From Rhodanobacter sp. C03 (GTDB lineage Bacteria > Pseudomonadota > Gammaproteobacteria > Xanthomonadales > Rhodanobacteraceae): DNA of 64,000 bases. The notes beneath the pieces are model-generated. The model did not search any database. It was given only the letters and a program-made list of their open reading frames with translations, and was not told where the DNA came from. A program made the translations under genes and the position numbers. This document shows positions 47,110-56,941 of this stretch, in pieces. The DNA is taken from NCBI RefSeq assembly GCF_002001175.1, contig NZ_MUNT01000001.1:930001-994000 (forward strand), in the 5' to 3' direction. Numbering within the stretch: the stretch's first letter is position 1; each line of letters begins with the position of its first letter.

Positions 47110-47667
47110 ATGAGTGGTTTCAGTCTGAGCAGCGAACCTTTCACCCTGGCGCGCGATTGCGCGGCGGTGATGGTGCCGCAAGGTGACGTAGTGAGCCTGC
47201 CGGCGGGCCAGATCGGCTACATCACCCAGGCGCTGGGCGGCAGCTTCACCGTGTATGTGGAGGGCAACCTTTTCCGCATCGCCGGCAAGGATGCCGATGC
47301 GCTGGGCAAGGAGCCGCCCGCACCGATCGAGGTGGCGGCCGACGCCACCGATGCGGATGTCGAGAAGCTGGCATGGGACCAGCTACGCACCGTGTTCGAT
47401 CCGGAGATCCCGGTCAATGTGGTCGAGCTGGGGCTGGTCTACGACCTGAGCCTGGAGCAGACCGAGTCGGGCGAGCGCAAGGTCTACGTGAAGCTGACCC
47501 TGACCGCGCCGGGCTGTGGCATGGGCGACATCCTGGTCGACGATGCGCGCACCAAGCTGGAGATGATTCCCACGGTCAGCGAGGCCGAGGTGGATCTGGT
47601 GTTCGATCCACCGTGGAGCCATTCGATGATGTCCGACGCGGCCAAACTCGAGACCGGCATGCTGTGA
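47110..47667 (+). CDS. sufT: Fe-S cluster assembly factor SufT
   Basis: The 185-residue protein consists of an N-terminal beta-rich part and a MIP18/DUF59 domain: LRTVFDPEIPVNVVELGLVYDL followed by LTAPGCGMGDILVDDAR. SufT proteins support maturation of Fe-S or lipoyl enzymes. I chose the ATG at 47110; the frame opens at 47080. It is not in a suf operon here. Confidence 0.9.
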   Translation: MSGFSLSSEPFTLARDCAAVMVPQGDVVSLPAGQIGYITQALGGSFTVYVEGNLFRIAGKDADALGKEPPAPIEVAADATDADVEKLAWDQLRTVFDPEIPVNVVELGLVYDLSLEQTESGERKVYVKLTLTAPGCGMGDILVDDARTKLEMIPTVSEAEVDLVFDPPWSHSMMSDAAKLETGML

Positions 47668-47674
47668 GTGTTCT

Positions 47675-47697
47675 CCCTCTCCCCGCTGGGGAGAGGG
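47675..47697. terminator. Palindrome after sufT (dispersed CCCTCTCCCC family)
   Basis: CCCTCTCCCC-GCT-GGGGAGAGGG is a perfect 10-bp stem between convergent sufT and the asparaginase gene. Its arms are identical to those at 35010-35032. Confidence 0.6.
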
Positions 47698-47716
47698 GAC
47701 AATCTTGCGCGAACGT

Positions 47717-48208
47717 TCAGCCGGCGGCTTCCTCGAAGCGGTTGGCATCGCGGTTCTTGCGCACCTTGGACGGATCCCACACGCGCCCATTCATAGTGAT
47801 GTAGACGCCGTCTGGCAGGGTCTGCACCGCGGCCACCGCGCAACCGATGTTGAACACCGCATCGGAACCCTGGAAACGCGCCGGGTTCAGCGCGCCGGTC
47901 AGCACGATCACCTTGCCCTTGATGCCGGTCAGTTCACGCGCGGTGTCGACCATCGAGTCGGTGCCGTGCGTCACCAGCACGTGGCGATGCGGCTGTGCTT
48001 CGATTGTTGAGCGCACCAGCGCGCGATCGACGTCGTCCATGTGCAGGCTGTCCTTGCGCAGGATCGGAATCACCTCGAACTGGAATGCCACGCCGAGCTG
48101 GCCGAGGATCTCGCCGATCTGCGGCGCACCGATCTTGTAATCCGACTTGTCGTCGAAATAGATCTTGTCGATGGTGCCGCCGGTGGTGACGATGGTCAGA
48201 TGTTGCAT
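47717..48208 (-). CDS. Short asparaginase-domain protein
   Basis: The 163-residue product matches only the N-terminal domain of L-asparaginases: the first catalytic threonine region TTGGTIDKIYF (about residues 8-18) and the second, VLVTHGTDSMVDTA (about 77-90). The C-terminal domain found in full-length enzymes (about 330 residues) is absent. Stand-alone one-domain forms are known as a separate group, so this need not be a truncation; no frameshifted remainder is seen downstream. Confidence 0.85.
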   Translation of the reverse strand: MQHLTIVTTGGTIDKIYFDDKSDYKIGAPQIGEILGQLGVAFQFEVIPILRKDSLHMDDVDRALVRSTIEAQPHRHVLVTHGTDSMVDTARELTGIKGKVIVLTGALNPARFQGSDAVFNIGCAVAAVQTLPDGVYITMNGRVWDPSKVRKNRDANRFEEAAG

Positions 48209-48281
48209 GCGGGTGGCCGAAGAGGGGGATGGGTCATTTTAGCCCGTGCCGGGAGGGAGCGGGTCGCTGCAGTTTTTGTTT

Positions 48282-48350
48282 GTGGGAGCGGCTTCAGCCG
48301 GGATGCTTTTCCAACTGCCCAAAGAGCATCGCGGCTGAAGCCGCTCCCAC
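48282..48350. repeat. REP-like palindrome
   Basis: GTGGGAGCGGCTTCAGCC and GGCTGAAGCCGCTCCCAC are perfect complements, with GGATGCT / AGCATCG partly extending the stem around a 17-bp loop. It fills most of the 152-bp gap between the asparaginase and AidB-like genes. Confidence 0.8.
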
Positions 48351-48360
48351 CGAAAAGGCG

Positions 48361-50001
48361 TTAGCCCAGCAACAATGCGGTGTTGTCGGCATCCGGCGTG
48401 ACCAGCCGATCGAGACCGTGGCCGACGAAGCGCTGCAGTGCTGCGGCCGGACGTGGATCGCCTTGCCGGTTTGACCAGATGGCTTGCCGCGCCAGCAAGG
48501 CCGCCGCTGCACTGCGCGCCAAGGTGATGGCAACGCCACGTGCGCCGGCTTCCAGCGCATCGCGCGTGGCCGCGTGCTGATCGAGCCAGCGCGCAGCAGC
48601 GTCCAGCGTTTGCCGGATCGCACTGGCCGCATGCATGTTGTCGTTGTTTTCCAGCCATGCAGTACTGGCTGTACGCAATGCGGCAAGCGTGTCGCCGGCC
48701 AGCGCGCGCAGGCTGTCCAGCGACAACACATTGGTGGTGCCCTCCCAGATTGCATACACCTGCGCGTCGCGCAGCAGCTGCGGCAGGCCGGTGTCCTCGA
48801 TGTAGCCGGCGCCGCCGAAGCATTCCAGCGCTTCCGAGCACAGCTTCACCGCCAGCTTGCCGGTCCATAGCTTGGCCAGCGGGGTGAGCAGGCGCAGCAG
48901 GGCGGCTTCATGCGGTGCGGCGGCGCCATGCTCCACACGGCCAAGCAGATGCGCGACCTCGAATGCGAGCGCGAACGCCCCTTCGAACTCGGCCTGCATG
49001 TCGGCCAGTGTCTGCGCATGCAGCGGCTGCTCGATCAACGGACGGCCAAACGCCTGCCGACGCGTGGCGTAATCGCGCGCCAGACTGATCGCGCGCGCCA
49101 TGCTGGCGATCGCGCAGATCGCGTTCCAGGTGCGGGTGACGTTGAGCATCGGCGCCACCTGGCGCACGCCGTGGGCGAGCTCGCCCAGCGGCCACGCGGG
49201 CAGGCCGTCGAGGTGGATTTCCGCCGTGGGCAGTTCGTGCGTGCCGAGCTTGTCCTTCAGGCGGTCGATCAACAGTTCCGGCTTGCGCCGTTCGCCGTCC
49301 ATCGTCTCGACATAGAACAGTGCCAGCGCCGCAGTGCCGGTGCCCGCGCCTTCCGGCCGCGCCAGCGCCAGTGCAGCCTCGCCGACCACCGCCGAGCTGA
49401 ACCACTTGCGCCCATACAGTCGCCACTGGCCGCTGACGTCCTGCCGCGCCGTGGTTTCGGTGTTGCCCACATCGGACCCGCCGGCGTTCTCGGTCATCCA
49501 TTGGCCGCTGAGCCAGAAGGTCGAAGCGTCGCGGCTGAGGAAATGCGGCAGCGCGCGTTCGATCAGCTCGCGATTGCCGGACGCCTTGATCGCGGTGGCG
49601 GCGCCGTCGGTCATCGCCAGCGGGCAGGTATAGAACTCGCTGGCCAAGTGATACAGGTAGACGCGGGCGAACTCTTCCAGCCGCGCATGCTCGCTGTCGC
49701 CGTGACCCGTGGCGAGCATTGCATGCCGCGTAGTGAGCTGCGGGCCTTCCTGCCACGCGGTGGTCAACTCGATCCGGTCGACGCGCTGTCCCCAGGCATC
49801 CCACTGCGTCAGCACCGGCTTGCGCCGCGTCGTTGAGCTCACGCGCTGCCACGCCATCTGCGCGTAATCGCCCAGCGCGTCGAGGTCGGCGTCGATCGCC
49901 GCGCGCCGGTCGGTCGGCAGTACGCGGTCGACCAGCGCCAGCAGTGAGCGGTCGCTGCGATACGGGTGCGGCAGTTGAGGTGGATCCTGCAGGAAGGCCA
50001 T
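48361..50001 (-). CDS. Acyl-CoA dehydrogenase family protein (AidB-like)
   Basis: The 546-residue flavoprotein is close in size and layout to AidB, the adaptive-response acyl-CoA-dehydrogenase homologue of E. coli. N-terminal all-helical part, QWMTENAGGSDVGNTET (FAD and substrate loop), middle beta domain LYGRKWFSSAVVGE, then the C-terminal helical domain with RQAFGRPLIEQPL and LECFGGAGYIEDTGLPQLLRDAQ. I chose the ATG at 50001 because GGAG lies five bases before it; an ATG at 50013 is also possible. No ada or alkB is adjacent. Confidence 0.9.
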   Translation of the reverse strand: MAFLQDPPQLPHPYRSDRSLLALVDRVLPTDRRAAIDADLDALGDYAQMAWQRVSSTTRRKPVLTQWDAWGQRVDRIELTTAWQEGPQLTTRHAMLATGHGDSEHARLEEFARVYLYHLASEFYTCPLAMTDGAATAIKASGNRELIERALPHFLSRDASTFWLSGQWMTENAGGSDVGNTETTARQDVSGQWRLYGRKWFSSAVVGEAALALARPEGAGTGTAALALFYVETMDGERRKPELLIDRLKDKLGTHELPTAEIHLDGLPAWPLGELAHGVRQVAPMLNVTRTWNAICAIASMARAISLARDYATRRQAFGRPLIEQPLHAQTLADMQAEFEGAFALAFEVAHLLGRVEHGAAAPHEAALLRLLTPLAKLWTGKLAVKLCSEALECFGGAGYIEDTGLPQLLRDAQVYAIWEGTTNVLSLDSLRALAGDTLAALRTASTAWLENNDNMHAASAIRQTLDAAARWLDQHAATRDALEAGARGVAITLARSAAAALLARQAIWSNRQGDPRPAAALQRFVGHGLDRLVTPDADNTALLLG

Positions 50002-50101
50002 GGCGATCTCCATCCAGAGTCAAGGTGTCGAGTATAGGCATGCGCATTCGGCTCGCCGCGCTGGCATTATCGAAGGCCACTCGATTGATGCAGGGCGAAC
50101 G

Positions 50102-50887
50102 ATGCGATTCTCCGAAGCGATGCAGACGGTAGCGCGTCAGGGCGATCACTGGCAGGCCACGGTAAGCGAGGACTGGCTGCAGGGGCGCAGCGCGTTCGGC
50201 GGACTGCAGGCGGCACTCGCCTTGCGCGCGATGCGCGAACTGGTGCCGGCGGACATGCCGTTGCGCACCCTGCAGGTGACCTTCGTGGCGCCGGTGCCAG
50301 TCGGCGGCGTGACCATCCATGCGCAACGCCTGCGCGAAGGTCGTAGCGTGATCCAGGTCGAGGCGAGCTTGTGCGGTGGCGATCAAACGTTGTGTCGTCT
50401 GGTGGGTGTGTTCGGCAGCGCACGTCCCTCGGTGCTGAATTTTCAGCCCGAGCAGTCACCCATAGCGGCCGCGACATCGAAGGAACTGCGCTACATCGAA
50501 GGTCAGATGCCTGCCTTCACCCAGCACTTCCGCGCACGCTGGTTGCGCGGCGAGCTGCCATTCGGCGGCGGTAGCCAGCGCGACAGCGTGCTGCAGCTTT
50601 CCTTGCGCGACGACGGCAACCCCGACGAAACCCACGTGCTCGCCTTCGCCGACTTCATCCCGCCGATCGCACTGTCGATGTTCGCCACGCCGACACCCGG
50701 CAGCTCGCTCACCTGGATGATCGAACTGCTGCGCGACCGCTACGACGATTTGGGCATGGACGACTGGCGTGTCGATGCCCAACTGATCGCCGCCCGCGAC
50801 GGCTATACCAACCAGAGCGTGATGCTGTGGGGACCGCACGGCGAGCCGGTGGCGCTGAGCCGGCAGAGCATGGTGGTGTTTGGTTGA
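50102..50887 (+). CDS. Acyl-CoA thioesterase (double hot-dog)
   Basis: The 261-residue protein matches the TesB-like thioesterase superfamily (4HBT_3): SAFGGLQAALALRAM near residues 29-44, LQVTFVAPVPVGGVTIHAQRL, and a second half with the HVLAFADFIPPIALSMF region. I chose the ATG at 50102; the frame opens at 50000. It is divergent from the AidB-like gene, which suggests a shared role in acyl-CoA metabolism. Confidence 0.85.
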   Translation: MRFSEAMQTVARQGDHWQATVSEDWLQGRSAFGGLQAALALRAMRELVPADMPLRTLQVTFVAPVPVGGVTIHAQRLREGRSVIQVEASLCGGDQTLCRLVGVFGSARPSVLNFQPEQSPIAAATSKELRYIEGQMPAFTQHFRARWLRGELPFGGGSQRDSVLQLSLRDDGNPDETHVLAFADFIPPIALSMFATPTPGSSLTWMIELLRDRYDDLGMDDWRVDAQLIAARDGYTNQSVMLWGPHGEPVALSRQSMVVFG

Positions 50888-50948
50888 GGGCAGTGGGTGA
50901 TCGTGCGCAGGTGTTTGCTATGACTTCCTTTGACACTTCAGTAGCAAG

Positions 50949-51922
<974 letters not shown>

Positions 51923-51995
51923 CTAGTGTAACGAGTGATGCCGCCGATGTTGCCGTCACGCCCAGCGCGGGATGGCAATCCACGAAAGGATGTCC

Positions 51996-53261
51996 ATGGC
52001 CTTGCGTTACAACCGCGACCGTACGTCGAGCTTCAGCCGCTTCCTCTGGCAGCGCTTCGTCGACGACAAGTGCTTCGAGACGGCCGGAGCGCTGTCGTAC
52101 ACCACGCTGGTGTCGCTGGTGCCGTTGATGGTGGCGGCGCTGGCGATGTTCTCGGTGTTTCCGGTATTCGAGAGTGCGCGCGATACCTTGCTCGACTTCG
52201 TGTTTCACAACTTCGTGCCTGCAGCCGGCCGGCATGTGCAGGAGGCGCTGAATGCCTTTGCCAGCAAGGCCAGCGGACTCACTGGGATCAGCATCCTGGT
52301 GATGCTGTTCAGCGCGATCTCGATGATGGTCAGCATCGAAGACCGGATGAACCGCATCTGGCGCGTGCAGCGCCCGCGCGGTTGGGTTTCGCGCTTGCTG
52401 CTGTACTGGGCAGCGCTGACGCTGGGGCCGATCCTGGTGGTCGGTGGCCTCGCGGTGAGTTCCTACATCACCGCGCTGCCATTGCTGCAAGGCACGGCGG
52501 TGCAGCTCGGAATGGGTGGGCGTCTGTTGCGCGTGCTGCCGTTCGTGGTCACCTTCGTCACGTTGTGGCTGCTGTATGTGGTGGTGCCGAACCAGCGTGT
52601 GTCGAAGCGTGACGCCACGATTGGCGCGCTGCTCGGCGCAGTGCTGTTCGAGATTGCGCGCTGGGGTTTTCGCTGGTTCGTGCACAGCGCGCATACCTAC
52701 CAGCAGATCTATGGTGCGCTGGCGGCGCTGCCGATCTTCCTGCTTTGGATCTACCTGGCGTGGATCATCGTGATCCTATGTGCGTCGATTGCTGCGTCGA
52801 TCTCCTCATACGAGTACCAGGCACCGGACAAGGTTCTGCCGGAAGGGTCGGAATTCCTCGGCCTGATGGTGGTGCTGCGGCATTTCGTCGAGGCGCAGCG
52901 CGCGGGTGTCTGCGTGGATCCGGCTGTCGTGCGGGCACGTGAACCGTATCTGCGCAGTGGCTTGATCGCTGCCTATTTCGATGACCTGCGGCGTGCCGAG
53001 CTGATCCGGCAAGGCGAGACCGCTGGCTGGCTGCTCTGCCGCAGTCTCGACAGTACCGACCTGCTGCGGATCTATGCCCATACCGGTTATCGTCTGCCGC
53101 TGAAGCCCGCCGAGGAAGTGGCAAAGCTGGACCTCGACCTGCCGGACGAACTGATAGATTTGCTCACCAAGGTGGCCGCGACGCTGGATACTCAATTGGG
53201 TACGTCATTGCACCTGGCGTTTCCGGCATCGGCGACCATCGAATCCAAGGAAACTGCATGA
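51996..53261 (+). CDS. YihY/RNase BN-like inner membrane protein
   Basis: The 421-residue protein has six membrane helices in the first ~290 residues, with ALSYTTLVSLVPLM near residue 36 and LPIFLLWIYLAWIIVILCA near 250, typical of YihY/UPF0761 proteins. A soluble C-terminal domain of about 130 residues follows. I chose the ATG at 51996 with AAAGGA upstream; an ATG two codons earlier is also possible. Despite the old RNase BN name, no nuclease role is supported. Confidence 0.9.
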   Translation: MALRYNRDRTSSFSRFLWQRFVDDKCFETAGALSYTTLVSLVPLMVAALAMFSVFPVFESARDTLLDFVFHNFVPAAGRHVQEALNAFASKASGLTGISILVMLFSAISMMVSIEDRMNRIWRVQRPRGWVSRLLLYWAALTLGPILVVGGLAVSSYITALPLLQGTAVQLGMGGRLLRVLPFVVTFVTLWLLYVVVPNQRVSKRDATIGALLGAVLFEIARWGFRWFVHSAHTYQQIYGALAALPIFLLWIYLAWIIVILCASIAASISSYEYQAPDKVLPEGSEFLGLMVVLRHFVEAQRAGVCVDPAVVRAREPYLRSGLIAAYFDDLRRAELIRQGETAGWLLCRSLDSTDLLRIYAHTGYRLPLKPAEEVAKLDLDLPDELIDLLTKVAATLDTQLGTSLHLAFPASATIESKETA

Positions 53262-53731
53262 CTCTCATCAAACCGTTCGTTGCGCTGGCTTTCGCGCTGG
53301 TGCTCGCCGCGCCTGCGCATGCGGCAATGCCAGTGCAGCCCACGCTCAAGGTCACCACACTGGACGGCAAGACGTTCGATCTCGCCGCGCAGCGCGGCAA
53401 GTGGGTGATCGTCAATTACTGGGCAACCTGGTGCGTGCCGTGCATCAAGGAGATGCCGGACATCTCGCATTTTGTCGCCACGCACAAGAACGTTACAGCG
53501 ATCGGGCTGGCGTACGACGACAGCGATCCGGCCGACATCAGGGCCTTCATCGCCAAGCATCCGGTGGTCTATCCGATCGCGCAGGTCACGCTGGACAAGC
53601 CAGCGAAGGATTTCGACGAGCCGCGCGGCCTGCCGACAACCTGGCTGATCGGTCCGGACGGCAAAGTGGCAAAACAGTTCATCGGTCCGGTCACGGCCAC
53701 CTCGTTGACGGCGATCATCGGCGGCAAGTGA
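53258..53731 (+). CDS. TlpA-like thiol-disulfide oxidoreductase
   Basis: The 157-residue product has a signal peptide (cleavage after AHA, about residue 22) and a thioredoxin fold with active site WATWCVPCIKEMP and the cis-proline region GLPTTWLIGPDGK. Probably a periplasmic reductant. It overlaps both neighbours (4 bp upstream, 1 bp downstream). Confidence 0.92.
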   Translation: MTLIKPFVALAFALVLAAPAHAAMPVQPTLKVTTLDGKTFDLAAQRGKWVIVNYWATWCVPCIKEMPDISHFVATHKNVTAIGLAYDDSDPADIRAFIAKHPVVYPIAQVTLDKPAKDFDEPRGLPTTWLIGPDGKVAKQFIGPVTATSLTAIIGGK

Positions 53732-53997
53732 TGCCGACGGCGAAGTTCATCGTCAGCGGCAGGGTGCAGGGCGTGTTCTATCGCGCCAGTACCCGCGAGC
53801 AGGCATTGCGTCTGGGGCTGACCGGCTACGTGAAAAACCTGCCGGATGGCGGGGTCGAAGTGCTGGCCACTGGCTCGCCGGAAGCGCTCGATGCACTGAT
53901 GCGATGGCTGCACTTGGGGCCACCGGCGGCGAAGGTCGATGCGGTCAGTCGCGAAGATCTGCCCGAGCAGGAGTTGCGCGGCTTCCATACCGGCTGA
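53731..53997 (+). CDS. Acylphosphatase
   Basis: The 88-residue enzyme hydrolyses acyl phosphates. The phosphate loop GRVQGVFYRAST contains the catalytic Arg, and the asparagine is in YVKNLPDGGVEV. It is coupled to the TlpA-like gene. Confidence 0.94.
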   Translation: MPTAKFIVSGRVQGVFYRASTREQALRLGLTGYVKNLPDGGVEVLATGSPEALDALMRWLHLGPPAAKVDAVSREDLPEQELRGFHTG

Positions 53998-54000
53998 GTG

Positions 54001-54774
54001 TCAGAACGTATCGGGGACCCACGATGCGTTGCCGGTAACGTGCTCGCGTTTCGGCTTGCCCTTGAGCGGCGGCAGTTTCACCTCGGCGATCGGCGCGTCA
54101 TGCCATGGCACTTGCTGCAACAGATGCCGGATCAGGTTGATGCGGCCACGTTTCTGGTCGTTGAAGTCGACCACGAACCAAGGTGCGCTGGCCGTGTGCG
54201 TGCGCTCGATCATGGTGTCGCGCAGCTTGCCCATCTCGGCATATTTCTGGCGTGCGGCCAGATCGACCGGTGAGAGTTTCCAGCGCTTGAGTGGATCGGT
54301 TGCACGTTCAGCAAGACGTGGCTCCTGCTCGGCCTGATCCACCGCCAGCCAGTACTTGAGCAGGATGATGCCGTCGTCGGTCAACAGCTTTTCGAAGGTT
54401 GGGGCGGCTTTGAGAAAGGCCGTGTATTCGGCCTTGCTGCAGAAGCCCATGGCCGGTTCCACCACGGCGCGGTTGTACCAACTGCGGTCGAATAGCACCA
54501 ATTCACCCGCGCTGGGCAGATGCTCGACATAACGCTGGAAATACCATTGCGTCGATTCACGCTCGTTCGGCTTGGGCAGCGCGACGATGCGGTAGCCGCG
54601 GTTATCCATGCTCTCGGTGATGCGCTTGATCACGCCGCCCTTGCCGGCTGCGTCACGACCTTCGAGGATCACCAGGAGGCGCTTGCCACTCGTGTGCAGC
54701 CCATGTTGCAGTCGAATCAGATCGTGCTGCAGTTTCTCCAGTTTCTTGCGGTAATGCCTGGCGTGCTCACCCAT
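54001..54774 (-). CDS. ppk2: Polyphosphate kinase 2 family protein
   Basis: The 257-residue one-domain PPK2 uses polyphosphate to phosphorylate nucleotides. Walker A GRDAAGKGGVIK, Walker B LVLFDRSWYNRA, and the lid-region RLAERATDPLKRWKLSPVD are present. Whether it prefers ADP, GDP or AMP is not decided by the sequence alone. Confidence 0.94.
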   Translation of the reverse strand: MGEHARHYRKKLEKLQHDLIRLQHGLHTSGKRLLVILEGRDAAGKGGVIKRITESMDNRGYRIVALPKPNERESTQWYFQRYVEHLPSAGELVLFDRSWYNRAVVEPAMGFCSKAEYTAFLKAAPTFEKLLTDDGIILLKYWLAVDQAEQEPRLAERATDPLKRWKLSPVDLAARQKYAEMGKLRDTMIERTHTASAPWFVVDFNDQKRGRINLIRHLLQQVPWHDAPIAEVKLPPLKGKPKREHVTGNASWVPDTF

Positions 54775-54791
54775 TGCGGCACCTTTATGGT

Positions 54792-56897
54792 TTATTGAAT
54801 GTCGACATCGGCGGCCGGGCGGCCGATCCGTCGTCGGGCTGACATCGCCTGCACCGCGCGGCGGAAATCGGAGCTGTAGCCAGCCATGTCGAACAGGCTG
54901 CCACTGATCCGTTGCTGCTCCAGATGATGCCGCAACAGCTGCAAGGCTTCGCGATTGCTGCCCAGACTTGCCGCCAAGGCGACGAAGGCGGCTTCGTCCT
55001 CAGTCACCAGTTCGGGCAGGCCCGCGTGCAGCAGCAGACTGGCAGCCACCCGGCCAGCAAAGGTTTCGCCGATGCAGGTCAGCACCGGGCAACCGGCCCA
55101 CAATGCGTCGGAAGCAGTGGTGTGGGCGTTGTAGGGCAATGTGTCTAGGAACAGGTCGGCATGCTGATAGCGAGACAGGTACTCGGCATGCGGCAACTTG
55201 GGCATGAAGATCAGCCGCTCTGCAGCGATCCCAGCCAAGAGTGCCTGGTCGAGCAGGCGCTGGTTGGCGTCCTCGGGGCCGCTCAGTAGCCACAGTACGC
55301 TGTCCCGGGTTTGCGCCAGGATGCTCATGAAACGATTGAATGTCTGCGGATTGATCTTGTAACTGGCATTGAAGCAGGCGAATACGGTGCCTTGCGCAGG
55401 CAGGCCGCAGTCTTCACGCGAGGGCGCTGCCGAGATTGATCGGCTGGTGTCGCTGGGTTGGAAACAGCGTGGCAGTCGTACCAGTTTTTCACTGGTTGTG
55501 GCTCGTAGATGATCAGGCTGTACGACCGCATCGGCCAGCATGTAGTCCATCCAGGGTGCGCCGGAAGTGCCCGGGTAGCCCAGCCAGTTGACCTGCAATG
55601 GTGCCGGGCGCAGGGCAAACAACTTGGCATTGGAGCCTTCGCAATAGACACTCAGATCGATCAATATCTCGATGTTGTCGGCATGGATGTGCTGCGCCTG
55701 CGCGGCGAGGGTGAGGTTGGCAATCTCATGCACGGTGCCGGCCGCTTCCAGACGCTGGCGGATGATACCTCCGTCACTTGGGGCAGTCGCGTAGAGGTGA
55801 CTCTCGATGCCGCCGGATTTGAGCGCCTCGAGCATCGCCACAATGAGCAGGCCGGTCGCATGTTCGCCAAAGCCATTGGACACGAAGCCGACCCGGATCG
55901 GAGTATCGGCGGCAGGCATCGGATGATTGAAGGCCAGCTGTCGGCGCAATGGCGCCATCTGCATTTCGATGGTGGCGGCAAAGGTTTCGGCACAGTGACG
56001 CTGCTCTTCGGCTGAGGCATCCTCGGCCAGAAACCCGAACGGAGTGATCCCGCTCATTCCGCCGGCCACGGCCGTTCGCAGGCGTGCGCTCAGCAGGTCG
56101 AGTTCACTCCAGTCGCACAGCCGGCGCAACGTGAAAATGCGCTGGCTGAGTGCGGCGCCATTGTTGCCATTCAGCTGCAGCGCACGCGAATAAGCTCTCT
56201 GGGCTTCGTCCAGCCGGCCCAGATCATCCAGCATGAGTGCGGCATGGTAGGGATGCTCACCCTCGGTGGGCTCCAATTGTTCGGCGCGCTGGAAAGCTTG
56301 TGCTGCTTCTGCATGCTGGCCGCGCAAGCGATGGGAATGCCCCAGCATGGCATGCGCACCAGCCATCCTGGGTGCAATCTGCAGCGCCTCGTTGGCATGG
56401 ATGGCGCATTGTTCCGGGTGGCCGATTTCGAGTTCGGCTGCAGCGAGGTTGAGACGCAGGCCAGGATGGTTGGGCGCGCCATGGGTTCCCAAGGAATAAG
56501 ATTCGCGCGCTTGCGCGTAGCGTGCGGCGGCCATCAACGCGTTGCCCAGGATCAGCAGGATCATCGGGTTGCCAGGCGAACTGCGCAACGCAGCGCGCAT
56601 GCGTTCGATCGCCTCGTCAGCTTGGCCATCGGCAACTTCCAGGCTGGCCAGGTTGCACTGCACTTGCAGGTTGTCGGGACTGAGTTGCTCGGCCTGGTGC
56701 AGCATTCGAAGGGCATCTTCGCGACGGCCTAACTGGCGCAGCGTGATGGCGTATACCCGTAGCAGCTCGGCCGAGTCGGGAAAAAGCGGCAACGCATCTT
56801 CGGCGACCTGCGCCGCCTCGGCGTTGGAATTGGTTTCGATCAGTCTGGTCAGGCGATCCAGAAGGATGTTGAGTTCGGGGTAAGAAGTGGCATTCAT
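54792..56897 (-). CDS. TPR protein with OGT/SPINDLY-like glycosyltransferase domain
   Basis: The 701-residue product has tandem TPRs (about residues 5-300) followed by a glycosyltransferase-41-like catalytic region: IRVGFVSNGFGEHATG, VNWLGYPGTSGAPWMDYM, VFACFNASYKINPQTF and DTLPYNAHTTASDALWAGCPVLT, where the UDP-sugar-binding motifs of O-GlcNAc transferases lie. Bacterial members are thought to modify proteins or surface glycans; the target here is unknown. It lies 44 bp downstream of prfA in the same direction. Confidence 0.9.
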   Translation of the reverse strand: MNATSYPELNILLDRLTRLIETNSNAEAAQVAEDALPLFPDSAELLRVYAITLRQLGRREDALRMLHQAEQLSPDNLQVQCNLASLEVADGQADEAIERMRAALRSSPGNPMILLILGNALMAAARYAQARESYSLGTHGAPNHPGLRLNLAAAELEIGHPEQCAIHANEALQIAPRMAGAHAMLGHSHRLRGQHAEAAQAFQRAEQLEPTEGEHPYHAALMLDDLGRLDEAQRAYSRALQLNGNNGAALSQRIFTLRRLCDWSELDLLSARLRTAVAGGMSGITPFGFLAEDASAEEQRHCAETFAATIEMQMAPLRRQLAFNHPMPAADTPIRVGFVSNGFGEHATGLLIVAMLEALKSGGIESHLYATAPSDGGIIRQRLEAAGTVHEIANLTLAAQAQHIHADNIEILIDLSVYCEGSNAKLFALRPAPLQVNWLGYPGTSGAPWMDYMLADAVVQPDHLRATTSEKLVRLPRCFQPSDTSRSISAAPSREDCGLPAQGTVFACFNASYKINPQTFNRFMSILAQTRDSVLWLLSGPEDANQRLLDQALLAGIAAERLIFMPKLPHAEYLSRYQHADLFLDTLPYNAHTTASDALWAGCPVLTCIGETFAGRVAASLLLHAGLPELVTEDEAAFVALAASLGSNREALQLLRHHLEQQRISGSLFDMAGYSSDFRRAVQAMSARRRIGRPAADVDIQ

Positions 56898-56941
56898 CCG
56901 CCCACGCTAGCGTATGGCTGCACCGTCGCCAAGCGCGGGCT

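Noticed and set aside
48908..50386. 492-codon open frame on the minus strand
   Set aside because: It is a frame-shifted shadow of the AidB-like gene and antisense to the thioesterase gene.
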